Shown here: piece after piece, positions 12,664 through 27,369 of the stretch
Numbering within the stretch: position 1 is the first letter of the stretch
Layout: every line of letters starts with the position of its first letter
Assembly: GCA_036768485.1 (NCBI GenBank)
Contig: JAVLUZ010000154.1
Span: 24,355,637 to 24,419,636 of the forward strand
DNA: 64,000 nt
Source of the DNA: Mermis nigrescens
Lineage: Eukaryota > Nematoda > Enoplea > Mermithida > Mermithidae
Direction: 5' to 3'
Translations under genes and position numbers: made by a program
Notes under the pieces: model-generated
What the model was told of the DNA's origin: nothing
Database searches by the model: none
The model's input: only the letters and a program-made list of their open reading frames with translations

Positions 12664-14225
12664 AGACATGCACAGCATGGGAATTTCGGGGGGAATTTTA
12701 AGTGCGTTCTTTAGATTAGAAATGGTGGATCCTCGTCGAAAACATCGTTTTTTGGCGTGCCGGACTATGTTTTATCTTTATTGAGCATAAATAAGACTGA
12801 AAAATTTCGAAAAAATAAAAAAGCTTAGGCAAATCGAACAATATACATTTAGGTCACAACATATTGACACTTTTGAGCAAATAGATAGCTAAAAATGCTT
12901 TGCTTTTTCTACGAATTTTTATGAAAATTTTCGAAACTTAAAAAATCATCAATTCTAGGGGAGTGAAAAAATTTTTCTGAGGAGGGGGGGTTTCGAGGCA
13001 TACATGGACGTGATATGAGTGACAGAGGGTACTACCATATGTGATCTTGAGAGGTTTCCGCCCCCCCCCCCTCCCAGAAAAATTTTAACCTCTCCCCCGC
13101 AAAATTTTTTCACCCCTCCCCAGAATTGGCGATTTTTTTTAAAGTTCCCAATTTTCATTTTAGCTATCTACTTGCTCAGAAGTGCCAAATTTTCGGCGCG
13201 TCGCGCCATTATTCATGTTTTGATTATATTTTGTTTAATTTGTATAGACTTTTTAAAAAATTTTTTCGAAACTTTTTGTTTTTATGCTCTAGAAAGATAG
13301 AGCATCGTCAGAAACGCTGAAAAACGATGTTTTTGATGCGTACCTACCATGTTTGAACCAAAAAATGCACTTCAGATTTTCATCTCTCACAATTTCCGTG
13401 CTTTGCATATTTGGTTCTTACTCCTTCTGGGCTTAGCTATACAGTCACTTTGACTGAAAATACATCGCTATATAGTTCTTCTGAGGCTCAGAAAACTAGC
13501 TATGTAAAGCCTTCTTGGACTCAGTCACACACCGTGCGAGTTCAGAAATTCTATTTGGTTGTTTTTCTTTGAGTTTCAGAAGGATTTGTAGCTACTCTCC
13601 CTTCTCCAAAAGAGCTAAATAACTATTTTTAGTTCAGGATGCTTAAATAACTGTTCGTGAGCTCGGAAGGAGGTCTATATACGTATTTGCCACAAATGCT
13701 CGAAATACCTTTTTTCAGTAGAATCTTTTTTTATCAAGCAATTACTCGTAGCTATCTCCAAGTTTTTGATTTTCACCTCTCCCTGAAAGTTTTAATTTGT
13801 TCACGAATATTCTGTGGTGTAAACCATACATGATCTTGGGGTGGAGTTTCCAGCTCCCAGAAAAATTTTAACCTCTTCAGAAATTATTTCACCCCCCCAG
13901 AATTCGCGATTTTTAGGAAGTTCTCAGAAATTTTCAAAAAATTAGTAGAAAAGGTGCTTTTTTAAGTGTTTTTAGCTATCTGTTTGCTCAAAAGTGCTAA
14001 ATTTTTGGAGCTTCGCGCCATTATACACATGTTTTTACCATATTTTATCCAATTTCTTCGACTTCTTGATTTTTGTCGATTTTTTTGTGTTTTTATGCCC
14101 TAGAAAGGTAAAGTATCGTCCACAATGCTAAAAATTGACGCGTATTTACAATTCTTGGGCCCAAAAAAGGCATTTTATAATTTCGCCCTCGCCTCAGATC
14201 CCCATGCCGTGCATGTCTGGTGTGA
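12664..14225. repeat. repeat family R4, head-to-head copies
   Basis: A plus-oriented copy starts with CAGACATGCACAGCATGGGA (12,664-13,020). Reverse-oriented copies follow at about 13,035-13,420 and 13,825-14,225, each with a TCTCCCAGAAAAATTTTAACC-like segment, the hairpin region and a GACGATGCTCTATC-type motif. The segment 13,420-13,825 is unrelated and shows no gene. Further copies are at 45,436, 48,594, 51,113 and 56,460. Non-coding interspersed repeat; the class is unknown. Confidence 0.6.
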
Positions 14226-15200
14226 ACCCTTAGCTCCTCACGTCCATCTGTGACACCCATGCAAAGTAAGTTGTTCCCCATCCCCCAACGTCAGAATTTT
14301 TTGTCCCCTCCTTTTTGGCGAATACTTGCGTTTTTGACCATTTTTGAGTGTTTTTGGCCACAAATTAGATCAGTAACCCCCCGCCGTATAAATGGTGAGG
14401 GACTTGCTCTCAGAATTTCCAACCGTTACTTGTATGATCCTCACTTGTCCACAAACTATGTTAATAAAAACCCGTTTGATGGAAGAGGACAAGTAATAAA
14501 TAACTAGGTATATTTATGATAAATAAACTTGTAGGAATTAAAATGTGAAATGCTTAACGATAAGTAGTCTATTGTGCTGAATATTGTGTGAAGATACAAT
14601 TCATATTTTAGTAATATTGACATTTTTTAGTTGTTTTTGGACGAATTTTGCCACTTGACGAGTATTGACATTATATTCGACATGAGATAATTCGCGGATG
14701 CAGTTATCCTTAGAATATTTGCTGCTTAGCGACGCACAATGGCAGAGCATCTATTACTAGATTTTAAAGTATGATTGATTTCTTTGTACCATGCATACAC
14801 AACATGGGAATTCTTGGGGGTGGGGACTAAAAGAGTTTTCTAAAGTGCCTTTTTGGGCGTAAAACATTAGTTTTTCGAAAATTTCTAACGATGCTGTTTC
14901 TTTCTAGTGATAAATACAAGAAAATGTGGTCCAAAATGATTGTTTGGCATAAGGCAATGGAGCCAATTTACCCCTACTTTTTTGCTTCTTGTATGCTTAA
15001 ATCAACTATTGTTGTTTTTTTAAATTTTTCATATCAACTTAGGTCAGCAAGAATATGTTATACTAGCAGAAATAACGAAAAGCTTTTCAAAAATGGATTC
15101 AGATGTTTTTATAAGGAATGGTATATACATATATATAAACTTAGCACTCTGAAATTCAAATCTCTACAGTCACTATGTGCTTGTGAGTTGAATCTTATTT
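14226..15200. other. no gene; partial R4 fragment
   Basis: A fragment at about 14,793-14,905 resembles the R4 repeat start. Otherwise AT-rich sequence with no supported gene; the 106-codon open frame at 14,891-15,211 has no recognisable domain or splice logic. Confidence 0.4.
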
Positions 15201-15208
15201 CTATGTAC

Positions 15209-17268
15209 TAGGGATGTTCCGATTAATCGGAATCGGTTGGAATCGGTCATTTTTCGTGGGATCGAATCGGAATCGGAATCGGCGATAATAAATCTTGGAG
15301 AATCGGCATCGGAATCGGAATCGGTATTTCTAGGTTTTTAAGAATCGGAATCGTATCGGAATCGGCTAAAAATGGTCCAATTATCGATTCGATTCCTTTT
15401 TATTTTAATTATAGCAGAATTAAAATAGGGAAATACAACTTTGTGCTTTAAAACGTAAAAATAAGCAATTTTTCCCTTATAGTAAAGTACTGGTAACCCA
15501 ATGCTACGCCACATTTATGTCAAGAAGCGAGATCGTGCGGGTAATTGTCATGTTTTTTTCATCTGAACGTCATATGCATCCTAATGTCTAATACTGAAAT
15601 TTAATTTGGGGCAGATTATATTTTAGATATAATAGTTTTCAGCCTTTTTGCCTTGCAATCTATATCTTAGCGGATCGTATATTATTCCAGCGCCACTAAA
15701 CAATTACTCCGATGGGACGCTCTTAGCTGGGGCTGCCAAATATTTTCTTGCTAAAGTCGACATTAGCAGGTAGGTTGATTGCTTCTCTTCCCACCAGGGG
15801 TGGGTTTAGGGGGGCGGGGGGGCGGCCTCAACCCAATTGGCCAAAAATATTCGGCGAGATAAAGAATGGATATGCAATTTGCAATGATTTTTGGCCATCA
15901 GTGACCACTAATTTCTCAAATTTCTCCCGCGACTTTTTGGCTACCTGGAAGCACAGGTTTTTTGTATTTGGCGAACATTTTTCCCGATGTACAAAGACTT
16001 TTTCGGACCGTCTTTGTACAAGCACAAAGATTTTTGGGAAGACAAAAACTGCAAAAAAAGGTCTTAAATTCGCAAGATTTTCAGTGCTTCGCGCCGAAAT
16101 GAGTAATTGTGTGTCCTATAATAGTAGAAATCGCATTTTGAAAGGAAAAATGTCAAATTTTTCGGCGCTCCCGCGCCGTTTTAAGACGATTCTCAATGAT
16201 TTTTGCCCTCATAAAAGCAGGGATTAGCCAAAATACACTACCAGAGGTCGAACAAACAACTCTATTTTTACCACACTGAAGTCGATATTGTACTATATAG
16301 TACCCAAAAATTTGTGTGTACAAAATGTACACAGACTTTCTGGGACCATCTTTGTATATACATGTACAAAGATTTTTGGAAAGACTAAAATTGCAAAAAA
16401 GATCTGAAATTCGCAAAAATTTTCGGCGTTTCGCGCCGAAATGAGTAATTGTGTGTTCTATATATATCTTTAAATGGCAGAAATTGCATTTCAAAAGGAA
16501 GAATGTCAACTTTTTCGACGCTTCGCGCCGTTTTAAGACGATTCTTAGTGATTTTTTTGCCCTTGAAGACCCAGAAATTAGCTAAAATACACTAACAAAA
16601 GTCGAACAACTCTGTTTTTTCACACTAAAATCGCTACTGTACCATATAGTAGTAGGTACCCAAAAATTTATGCAAACAAAATTTACAAAGATTGTTGGGA
16701 AGACAAAAACTGTAAAAAGGTGTAAAATTAGCAAAAATTTTCGGCGCTTCGCGCTGAAATGAGTAATTGTTAGTCCTACATATCTTTAAAATGACAGAAT
16801 TTGCATTTAGGATGGAAAAATGTCAAATTTTTCGGTGCTTTTGAGACAATTTTTAGTAATTTTTGTCGCCAGAAACCCAGAAATTAGATGAATACACTAC
16901 CAAAGATCGAAAACTTTGTCTTACCGCACTAAAATCGCTACTGTACAATATTATATCACACAAAAATTTGCATGTACAAAATGTACAAAAGACTTTTGGG
17001 GACCATCTTTGTACATGTACAAACGGACCTTGTACAAATAAAACACTGATTAGCTACCAATATATTTAACATGTTTGTCGCAAGAATCGGAACCGGAATT
17101 GGAATCGGCCGATTCCTGTTATTTTGGAATCGAAATCGAATCGGAATCGGCTGTCTTGAGATTTGCAGAATCGGCATTGGGATCGGAATCGGCTTTTCTG
17201 AGATTTAAAGAATCGGAATCGAATCGGAATCGGTCATTTTCGAAAAAAGCGGTATCGGCACATCCCTA
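15209..17268. mobile_element. hAT-like element D with GAATCGG arrays
   Basis: Ends TAGGGATGTTCCGAT and ATCGGCACATCCCTA are flanked by a perfect 8-bp duplication CTATGTAC (15201-15208 and 17269-17276). Next to each end is an array of GGAATCGG units (about 15,225-15,370 and 17,085-17,245), in opposite orientation. The centre (about 15,790-17,045) is filled by family J sequence, so no transposase of its own remains. Confidence 0.92.
15790..17045. repeat. composite of family J sequence inside D
   Basis: Repeated blocks carry TTTGTACATGTACAAA-type palindromes (near 16,010, 16,355, 17,010) and hairpins at about 16,084, 16,163, 16,425, 16,515 and 16,742. The right end CTTGTACAAATAAAACACTG resembles the J terminus. 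It looks like two or three partial J copies in tandem; exact boundaries and duplication not resolved. Confidence 0.6.
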
Positions 17269-18112
17269 CTATGTACACTTTCAACTACAAAGGAGTTGTT
17301 TTTTTATTTAATACATTTAATGCGTTCAGAAGCAATTTTAAGTATTAAAACAAATTTTTTGGCGTGTTTTGCGTTTTTCGATCACATATGTAGGCAGGCC
17401 CGTATCCGAGGGGCGGGGGGCCTGCCCCCGAAATGGGAAACAATTTTGTTTCTCCTAAGGGTTCCCTAAAGGAAAAAATGAAAAATTGGCGAAGTGCGTC
17501 TGAAACACCGCCAAAACAGGTCTTTAGCGTACTTTTGGGCTAGTAAACTCGAAACCTTTCCGGCGCTTCGCGCCGGATTGATTGTTTATGTATAGTTTTG
17601 TCTTCTAAGCCGCTAGAAATCGCTCAAATTTGAGTTAGACATAGAGAGCATGTCAATTTATTTCTAGCGCTGTGCGCCGGATATATTGTTTAGCTATAGT
17701 TTTTGCCTTCTAGCCCACTCATAACAGCTCAAATTTGAGTTATGACATCGAAAACATGAAATTTTTCCTGCGCTTCGCGCCGCATTTATTGTTCATATAT
17801 GTTTTTGTCTCCTAGTCCGCTCAAAATTGAACTTGGCATGCAGGATATGTCATTTTTCGGCGCTCAGCGCCGAATTATTCATAATCCGTATTGCTTTTCC
17901 TTTGTAAAGCACAATTATTAAGTAGATAGGCAAGAGATAAGAAACAATTCGTCGATTAAGTGATTAAAAATGAGCTTAAACGATAAATTTGCTGTACATC
18001 AATATGAAATAAAGTGAAAATTTTTAATGTTTTTTGTTGAAATTTTTCTTCTTTATCGTTTAGAGCTCGCCGAGATACGCTCAAAACTGCCTTTATTTTC
18101 GCCCATCTCCTA

Positions 18113-19950
18113 AAGGCCCTGCTATACTTCGCCGCGTGGCTAAGTAGCTGCTATACTTCCAACGCGGCGCCACGCGGTGCCGCGGCGCCGCGTGGCGCCG
18201 CGTGACATGGGTTGTGCTGCTATACTTCCACGCGGCGCCGCGCGGCAGAAAAAATTTATTGATGTTGTAACTGCAGTAAAACAGCAAAAAAGTAAAACAT
18301 GTGTAAACTGTATACTGTATTCTGTGTCAAGAAAACAAGTGAAAAGGGTATAGGTCAACGATTGTGCACATTAAAAACTGTACTCATTTTCGGTTTCAGC
18401 ATCATGAAAACAAGTTTTGAAAGGCATAGAGACTAGTGATGTAAAAGATCATCTGGATCTGATCTTTTTATCCAGATTCAGATCCAGATCCAGATAATCT
18501 GGATCTGGATCTGGTTATTTTCTGATCTGGTTATCTGATCTGGATCTGTATCTGCCAGAAATTCAGAACCTGATCTTTATCTGGATCTGGATCTGTTTAG
18601 TCAAGTTATATCTGGTTAAAGAGATCAGGGAGTTATTTTTCAGCGATGGTATCCTTTCTGTTTTACGATTTCATGTGGGTAGGTTAGCCTTACATGCACG
18701 TGGGGGGGCGTCTGCTGGAGGTTTTGACCTTTGACCCCCAGTTCCGTGCTACCCCCCCTTCAGAATGGCCAAAAAGTGCCGCTGACCCCCCATAATTTTT
18801 TGGTTTTAGAAAAAATTTTTAAAGCTCTGCAGAAAAGTAACTTAAGTGATAAAAATGTATTAAAGGTTGTTTTTCACATAAATGATCATCAGAATTGACC
18901 TTTGAGAGACTTTTTTGCCTAAAAATGGGAAAATTTTGAATTTTTTTGTCGTGTTTAGGACGTCGGAACAGATTGAAAGACACCAATTAAAAAATATTAC
19001 CTTGTTTAAAATTAACCAACATTTTATTTAAATTTGAATTATTTGTTGATTAAAATTGTTGTTGATGTCTGTGAGACAGAAAGGAACTTTCAAATAGTAC
19101 GATAAGTATTCATGAGTGATTATAATTTTAGCAGCAATGTTTAAAAAAATTGCATTCGTAATTTGGATTAATGTCGTTTTTGTAAAAAGCAGACTACACT
19201 GTCTTTTGGTTGACTCAAAAGTCTAAACTTGTGAGCTTTTACTTTTTAGACAATTTTTACTGATATCATTTTTATGTAAAAGCTCTAAAATGCAAATTTT
19301 CCTCGGCTCTGCCCCAGACCCCTCTGGGGGCTGTTATATTAGTCCCGCCACCCGAGACCCCCCAATCAATCTGGGCTTGGGCGCTTTACGCCTTCCTTTT
19401 TAGCAATACAAATTGCTGCACAGAAAATATATTTTTATCTGGATCTGGATCTGTATCTGGATCTTTTTAAATTTTGATCTGGCAAAACGATCTGAATCTG
19501 GATCTGGTTATTTTCTGATCTGGTTATCTGATCTGGATCTGGATCTGCCAGAAAATCTGAACCGTATCTTTATCTGGATCTGGATCTGGGTAAAAATCTG
19601 GATCTTTTACATCACTAATAGAGACACACATTTTTGCACACAGACATCTTCACGCTTTCACGTATGCATAAACATCAGTACATCATAAAAAATGCTAAAA
19701 TCAAGCTTTCCCTCTTAAATAAATGATAAATATAGGCCGCCGCGTCCCACCGCGTGGCAAAAGTTTGAACAGTGATCAAACTTCGATTTATCTGCCACGC
19801 GGCGCCGCGCGGTGCCGCGTGGCGCTGCTGGGTGATGTGCTGCTATACTGCCATGCAGCGCCGCGCGCACCGCGCGGTGCCGCGTTTAGAAGTATAGCAG
19901 CACATTTTGTCAACGCGGCGCCGCGCGGCTGGGAAGTATAGCAGGGCCTT
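18113..19950. mobile_element. inverted-repeat element F with GCGCCGCGCGG arrays
   Basis: Ends AAGGCCCTGCTATACTTC and exact complement. TA sits on both sides (18111-18112, 19951-19952), and the interrupted sequence on either side fits the L-family sequence at 40,228-40,250 (TATCTCCTAATGATTC). Inside each end are GC-rich palindromic GCGGCGCCGCG units. The TA duplication and termini differ from the hAT-type neighbours; class uncertain. No coding capacity seen. Element E lies within it. Confidence 0.8.
18434..19617. mobile_element. hAT-like element E with CTGGAT arrays
   Basis: Perfect inverted ends TAGTGATGTAAAAGATC, flanked by a perfect 8-bp duplication ATAGAGAC (18426-18433 and 19618-19625). 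Arrays of TCTGGATC units occupy 18,448-18,615 and 19,435-19,600 in opposed orientation. The interior has no transposase. This is the innermost of the three nested elements. Confidence 0.93.
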
Positions 19951-20095
19951 TATGGTTCTCCAGATATCTGGCCTCAAAAATTTTCGGCCCCCTCCGGAAT
20001 AAAATCCTGGATACGGGCCTGTATGTAGGTATTGTGGTTAAAAATAAAAAATTAGTGATTCCGCAAAATATTTTAGCAATTCATTTTAACAATAA

Positions 20096-20609
20096 AATAT
20101 TTTTTCATACTCCATGCGTCATATTCAGAAAAGTTTAGGTCATACAAAAATATTTAAAACTGCTGCATATATCTTAGACAGTAGAATTTGTATTTCACTT
20201 TTTCTTCTTTTATGATCTTTTTATCAGTAAGTAGAGCCTGTTGTTAAAACCTAAAAACGCTTTTAATGCCTCTTTCAGCAATTCTTTATTTTTTGTATCC
20301 TATACAGACCCCAAAATTGTGCAATTCCAGGATCTAATTTTTGAAATTTTTCCGGTTTTTTGTGATTTCCTGATGTCAAGTTAAATATTTTTATAAAAGA
20401 CGTTGATTTTTTGTGTGACAAGAAATCGTTTATGGATACGATTTCTATAATTATCAGAACTATGAAGTTTTATCGAGTTATTTCCTTCCATTTGAAATAA
20501 TCTTATTCATTGCTGCAACAAAAACAAAATATTTTTCTATACTCCATGTGTCATATTCAAAAAAGTTTAGGTCATGCAAAAATATTTAAGGCTGCTGCAT
20601 ATATATTAA
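20096..20609 (+). repeat. pair of ~80-bp direct repeats
   Basis: 20,096-20,175 and 20,528-20,609 share long identical stretches (for example GTTTAGGTCAT followed by AAAAATATTTAA) at about 85-90 percent by eye, 432 bp apart. No gene between them. Confidence 0.7.
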
Positions 20610-22765
20610 CCCTAAATCATGAGGATAAATGAACATCAATAAAATCAATGTTATGTAATTTTATAGAGAGAGATCCACGATATGCGGCGACCTAACAAGG
20701 CTGAGGTGCATAGGGGTGAGATAATAGTATCCTTTGATCAGTTTTGAGAACCAAACGACGAATTTGTTCAAGAACTATGTTTTTGCTCATCAGTGCTTGA
20801 TTTCTACAATGCACTGTCTCAGTGATAAAAACCGTGCATTAAACTGCAAACTTATTGTGCCTTGTATGCGTGTAATATTAGGTGCACAAAGTCAGGGGCG
20901 AGGGTTAAAGCCCCGGAATCCAGATTAGTAAAATTATTGTTCACGCTCTTTCTGTAGTCAAATAATGAAGATGATCAAAATAGCCTTCATAAAATGTTTT
21001 TTGGTTATACCGCATTTTTTAGCATGTTTGCTTCGTTCTGACTGCTTTGTATCACTTTTAACGCTGAAAAATGTAGAAATTGATCAATTGGGCTAGATAT
21101 TTCGAGTTTTTCAATCATTCATACACATTTTTTTGCTTTTTTTCAATAAATAGCACACAAAATTTTTGATCCGGTGCTAGGAACAATTTTGCGATTTTCA
21201 CTTCGATTGTCTTCAAAAATGATGCAGAAAATCTTATATCCGCTAAATATGACCGGCTAGTACATACCATAGGTGAGCAGCACTAAAATTCCGGAATGGG
21301 GCGCAAGATTTTTCAAAGGTCAAAATTGGTCTTAAAAATGGTGGTATGGCGGATAAACAAAATTTCTAAATGTTTCTCATTGAGCACTATCCATTAGCAT
21401 CAAAAAATTGCGAGAAAAATCAAATTCTGGGGGTAATGCCCTCTTACCATTCATGGTCTGCAAGAAATTCTGGGGGTCTGGTTGAGTGAAATCGCTAAAA
21501 ATGTTACTGAATATAAAATGGGGTCTACATTAACCTACACGGGGTGTAAAACCCCCAGATCCCACGCCTATTTTTTTCCTTGCGCCTAAGTGCATGTTTG
21601 ACGCTTGTGTCATTTAGTCGTTTTGCTTAGTGAATTTAATGTAGGAAGATGACGTATTCGCGATCTCTTTTTATGTTTCTAATTGTTGTCCTTTTTTATA
21701 CGCGGGCAGGACAAATTAAGGAGTTTGATTTCCTTTATTTGAAAAGGACTTGTGTTGTGTGCATTGTAGACTTAAAGATTTGCTGAAAAAGCAGTGACAA
21801 TTTTCGACAACGCAATATTGTCGTTCTGCATTATTTTATGTGCTTTAACAGTGACCGATCCTGTATTTTCTGATGAGGGGGTGGCGGAATCCCAAGTTTT
21901 CTAAATAGTGTCCAACATTGTTCGAAAAATCCGTCCATTTCGCTTATAGTATCGATTTTTCGCCATCTTATCAGTTTGAAAAAGTTGAAAATTTTCCGAA
22001 TTTTTTACAAAAAATGCGCATTGTTTATTTTGAAATCGGCGTAAAGCACCAAAAAATGCTCGAGAGATCATTAAAATAAGTAAAAAAGTCCTTGTTTTGT
22101 AAATAAACGACTCTTCAAACGTAAGAAAATAAACTCTATAGAGTCAAAAAGTCAGTAAATGTGGTTTATGAGTACTACCTGGTGCGAAGAGCAAATTGTG
22201 ATAAAAAATGGCTAAAATCATAAAAAACACATTTCTCTCTATTGAGCCCAACTATTTTTTGACAAAAGGGGGTCCCTACGCCCCTCTAAATCCGTACCTG
22301 TGCTTTAATAGCTTATATACATACAAATTTCATTGTGCTTATCTTCGTGCCTATTGTTAAAACCTTTTTCTTACCAGTCAACTGTTTTGTAACTCGTTTT
22401 TATCCGCTTACTTTTCTTCTTTAGTAAGCGTTGCAGTCTGCGTCCTATTATGTTTTCAACATTTTACGCGTATCATTGTCCTTTTGAAATCAATAAATGT
22501 ATCTCGCCTTCATTATATTCGTATGTGCATGTGTATCGATCAAATCTATTTTTAGCGTACAATGGAAAAATTTTCATGTAAGTATTCTAGAAGTGACTGA
22601 CAGCACAAAAATTTTCATGTTGGATCAAAACTAAATTTTAGTGTCGTGTGAAATTAATTTTCATATTGGATCAAAGCGAAATTTTCGTGCCATCATAATA
22701 CTAACTTTTAGTGGCAGCCAGTTACACGCTAATTGTTTGCTTAAATACAACAGATTATTTTTAAC
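20610..22765. other. no gene; R5-type repeat at 21,262-21,560
   Basis: The segment 21,262-21,560 shares GATTTTTCAAAGGT and GTGGTATGGCG motifs with 35,290-35,545 and, in reverse, 31,740-32,025. The remainder shows no supported gene or RNA. Confidence 0.5.
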
Positions 22766-22766
22766 A

Positions 22767-24489
<1,723 letters not shown>

Positions 24490-24514
24490 ACTGTTAAACA
24501 CATTAGACTAAGCA

Positions 24515-24590
24515 TTGTCGAAACCTTTTGCTTAGCACACTGGTAGAACCTTTGATTGTCGTCGAAGCAGCACGGGTTCGATTCCACCTC
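24515..24590 (+). repeat. tRNA-like sequence, probable SINE head
   Basis: An A-box-like TTAGCACACTGGTAGAACC is followed about 30 bases later by a B box GGGTTCGATTCC, the spacing of an RNA polymerase III internal promoter. The T-stem and acceptor arms do not pair well, so it is not a working tRNA. A tRNA-derived SINE fragment or tRNA pseudogene fits best. Confidence 0.45.
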
Positions 24591-24822
24591 CGAGATTTTT
24601 ATTTAGCACACTTCTGTAGTATGTCTCACCCAGCACTGTTTAGATGCTTGAATGAAGCTTATATGGGTGGTTTAGTGGATTAAAAATGAAAGAATAACAG
24701 CCGCTCGCCCCCAATCAACTTTTCTATGGATTTACAGTAAATCGCCTAGTTAGGCATACCGTAGTTTTCAAAAAATTTACCGAAATAGCTCTCGAATTAA
24801 TGAAACATAAAATTTGGAACTA

Positions 24823-24987
24823 TAGTCTGTTTCACATAACTTTGTGCATAAATTTTGAGAATTTTTATCGACAGTAAGCCGAGGGTTATGATAATTATAT
24901 ATCAGATCAATGCTATAATCGCAATCTGTCAGTTTATTGTCGGAGATAGTTTTAAAATTTATGAATGAAGTTGTTTGAAACAGACTA
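24823..24987. mobile_element. TATAGTCTG MITE, copy 2
   Basis: 165 bp with ends TAGTCTGTTTCA and TGAAACAGACTA, flanked by TA (24821-24822 and 24988-24989). Same family as 4815-5039. Confidence 0.82.
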
Positions 24988-25449
24988 TAACACTGTGCAA
25001 TCACGCACGAATGTAAGGTAGGTGGTACATATGTATGTACATACGTACATATGTAGGTAGTAGATACACCTATTTAGATGCTTATTTGGAAATCTGAGCC
25101 CATCCCGTTTCTCGGCTGATTGGCTATAATCTGAGAATCTGAACTGATTGGCTATTGGTTATAGAAGTATGTAGCCGCATAATCTTTGAATTTCAAAAAT
25201 GACAGACATGTTACGAAGCACTAAATGCTGCAGGTTATTTAGAGGTTGCAGTTCAAAAAAATTTGATTCTTTACTGTAGTTTAGGAATTGTAATTTGTCT
25301 TGCTTGCTTGCCCTCCACCGTTTTTTTTCCACATTTAGGGGTTTTTGTGAACCAAAATTTCGAGATGTGGAAAAAAAATTTGGGCTTGGTTCACGTTGTG
25401 GAAAATTTTTGTAATGCTAAAAATGCGTTCTGGAGAGGTAAAATTCCAA

Positions 25450-26140
25450 AATTTTACAATACAATACAAATACAAATATTTTATTTTCGTCGCACAAAAA
25501 AGAACACAATAAGAAAAGAAACATTAATATACAATGAAATACAATTATAAATAAACATTCGACATGAATCATCATACAAAATCACATATTCTAAAAGCAA
25601 GAAATTATTAATTAAAGTACATTTATACGAGATTAGTGCAAAAGACGAAGGTAGGCGTGCAGGCTAAATAAATTATGCACTTAGAACACGCCCCCTAGCA
25701 AATACCCCGTTAGATCAACTCTTTTTCAACTTTTTCACGGAGGGAAGCAACACTAGGAGATCTTACAACAGCTTCAGGAGAGAATTCCATACGTGAATCC
25801 ACCTATTTTTATAAATCATACCCACGAACATCAAACCGAAAATGAGTGCATTCACATTTCATTGAATTTTGAGCACGCGTGTTGTTTTCACAAAAAGTAA
25901 AAAAGTCGGCTTGCTGCAAAACGCATCTACCACTCAATATCTGATACATCATACACAGATCACTACGCAATCTGCGAATCTCCAGGCTATCCAATTCTAA
26001 GGAACTGAGACTTTCAGCATAAAAAAGTCCCCGAAATCCAATAATTTTACGTGTAAATTTGTTTTGAACATTTTCGATCATTGAAACATGGGTCTTACGG
26101 TATGGATTCCAAACAGATAATAATATTTTTTCAAACAAAT
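25450..26140 (-). pseudogene. 3' end of a non-LTR retrotransposon (reverse transcriptase C-terminus)
   Basis: The minus strand encodes the tail of a jockey/CR1-like ORF2: SVWNPYRKTHVSMIENVQNK, then FTRKI, LSSLELDSLEIRRLRSDLCM and a DFFTF segment, which is the conserved region after the polymerase domain. A frame shift near 25,785 separates this from the usual C-terminus (SPEAVVRSPSVASLREKVEK). After the stop comes an AATAAA-like signal and a short tail of TTTGTATTGTATTG repeats near 25,460-25,480. The 5' part, including the catalytic polymerase, is missing, as is usual for 5'-truncated insertions. Confidence 0.85.
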
Positions 26141-26154
26141 AATAATAATAATAT

Positions 26155-27369
26155 TTTCCGGCGCTTCGCGCCGGATTGATTCATTTTCATTGCATTTTAT
26201 TGATGCTCACGTCGCGCCGCACCAATTGCTGCTATTTTATTAGCTTGCTCTAGAAAACTTGTCTCAGATGAAAAATACGCATTTCCAGCACAGATTTTAG
26301 GGTAAATAGACCAACTTGAAACCACCGATTTTTTTCCACATTTGGGTTAAGGGACCAATGCGTTTTCTTGACTATAGGTTACTTAAGTATACCTACGTAA
26401 ACAACTAACTGAAGAAAGTGTCTATATCTCTAATAGACTTTTAATAATTTTTTAATCCCCTTTCTATGAAGCTGATATTTTGCGCGTTTTCTGATTTTCT
26501 AGATTTGAAAACGGTGATTTGATTTTAGGTAGGTACCTAATCAAAGTTTGATTTCTGGAAAAATAAGAAAAAACTTATCAACCCCACAAAATTTGTCTTA
26601 ACAACGTCTACACATGGCACTTCTTTCTTACTCATTCTCATTTGCTGTTTGACCAAATGTGTTTAGGTATGTAAATTTATGGTCTGGCTGGTAACCTTCT
26701 GCATATTTAAGGCTGCAATTGTGATAAGCGATTATCTCTGGTGCCCTCAAAATACCATACTCGACGATTTATTTAAACGACAATTCGCATTCTCCAAATA
26801 CCTTACTCGATAATTTATTTAAACGCCAATGATTCACATGGAGGATAAATGCCCATTTAATTCAACAATGGCAACTCAACATTTAGCGGCTCAATCAACA
26901 AATGCTGTCATTCGGGCTCAGTTTCGTGATTGTGAATCAATCTGCGGTGAATCTTTTGAAAAAATGTGTGACTTGGCACACAATGGCGCACTTACATTGA
27001 CTGAAGATCTTACTGCATCCCATAGAGCCTCCTGTGAAAAGCATAATCGAAGTACATAATTTCGTCTTACACATTTTGCTGATTAAAGATTATTTTACAT
27101 CAGTTTACTTTCAATAACTTTGTGCCTATTTATATATTTTTATAACCTGTGTAATATGTATGCATGATGCTAATGTTAAGTAATTACATTAAACACCTGA
27201 AAACGTGCACATAGGAAGGACTGAAAAAGTTATTAACCCCAAGAAAAATTATAATTAAAAAAAACTAAAGCTAAGTACCAACTCTTGAATGATTTTGATT
27301 GAAAATAGCTTCCTGCCCCTAATTATGTGCATCTATGGTGACATTATCTTCATTTTTACATATATTCAG
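26155..27369. other. no certain gene; small repeat pair
   Basis: 26,155-26,215 carries a K/L-family hairpin. At 26,757-26,833 two units of about 45 bp (containing GATTTATTTAAACG and GATAATTTATTTAAACG) stand in tandem. The 76-codon open frame at 26,829-27,059 has five cysteines and no recognised domain; it could be an upstream exon of the hAT-derived gene at 27,370 but I see no good support. Confidence 0.4.

Larger units (their letters stand above)
17395..20021. mobile_element. hAT-like element L (outermost of three)
   Basis: Ends CAGGCCCGTATCCGAGG and complement of CAGGCCCGTATCCAGG lie inside a perfect 8-bp duplication TATGTAGG (17387-17394 and 20022-20029). The left interior has four hairpin motifs of the CGGCGCTTCGCGCCG type spaced about 100-110 bp apart (about 17,560, 17,670, 17,775, 17,860). 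Elements F and E are nested inside it. Confidence 0.92.

Noticed and set aside
18120..18260. GC-rich GCGGCGCCGCG clusters as a CpG-island promoter
   Set aside because: They are the subterminal arrays of element F and recur in inverted orientation at its other end.
24515..24590. Functional tRNA gene
   Set aside because: A and B boxes are present but T-stem and acceptor stem do not pair.
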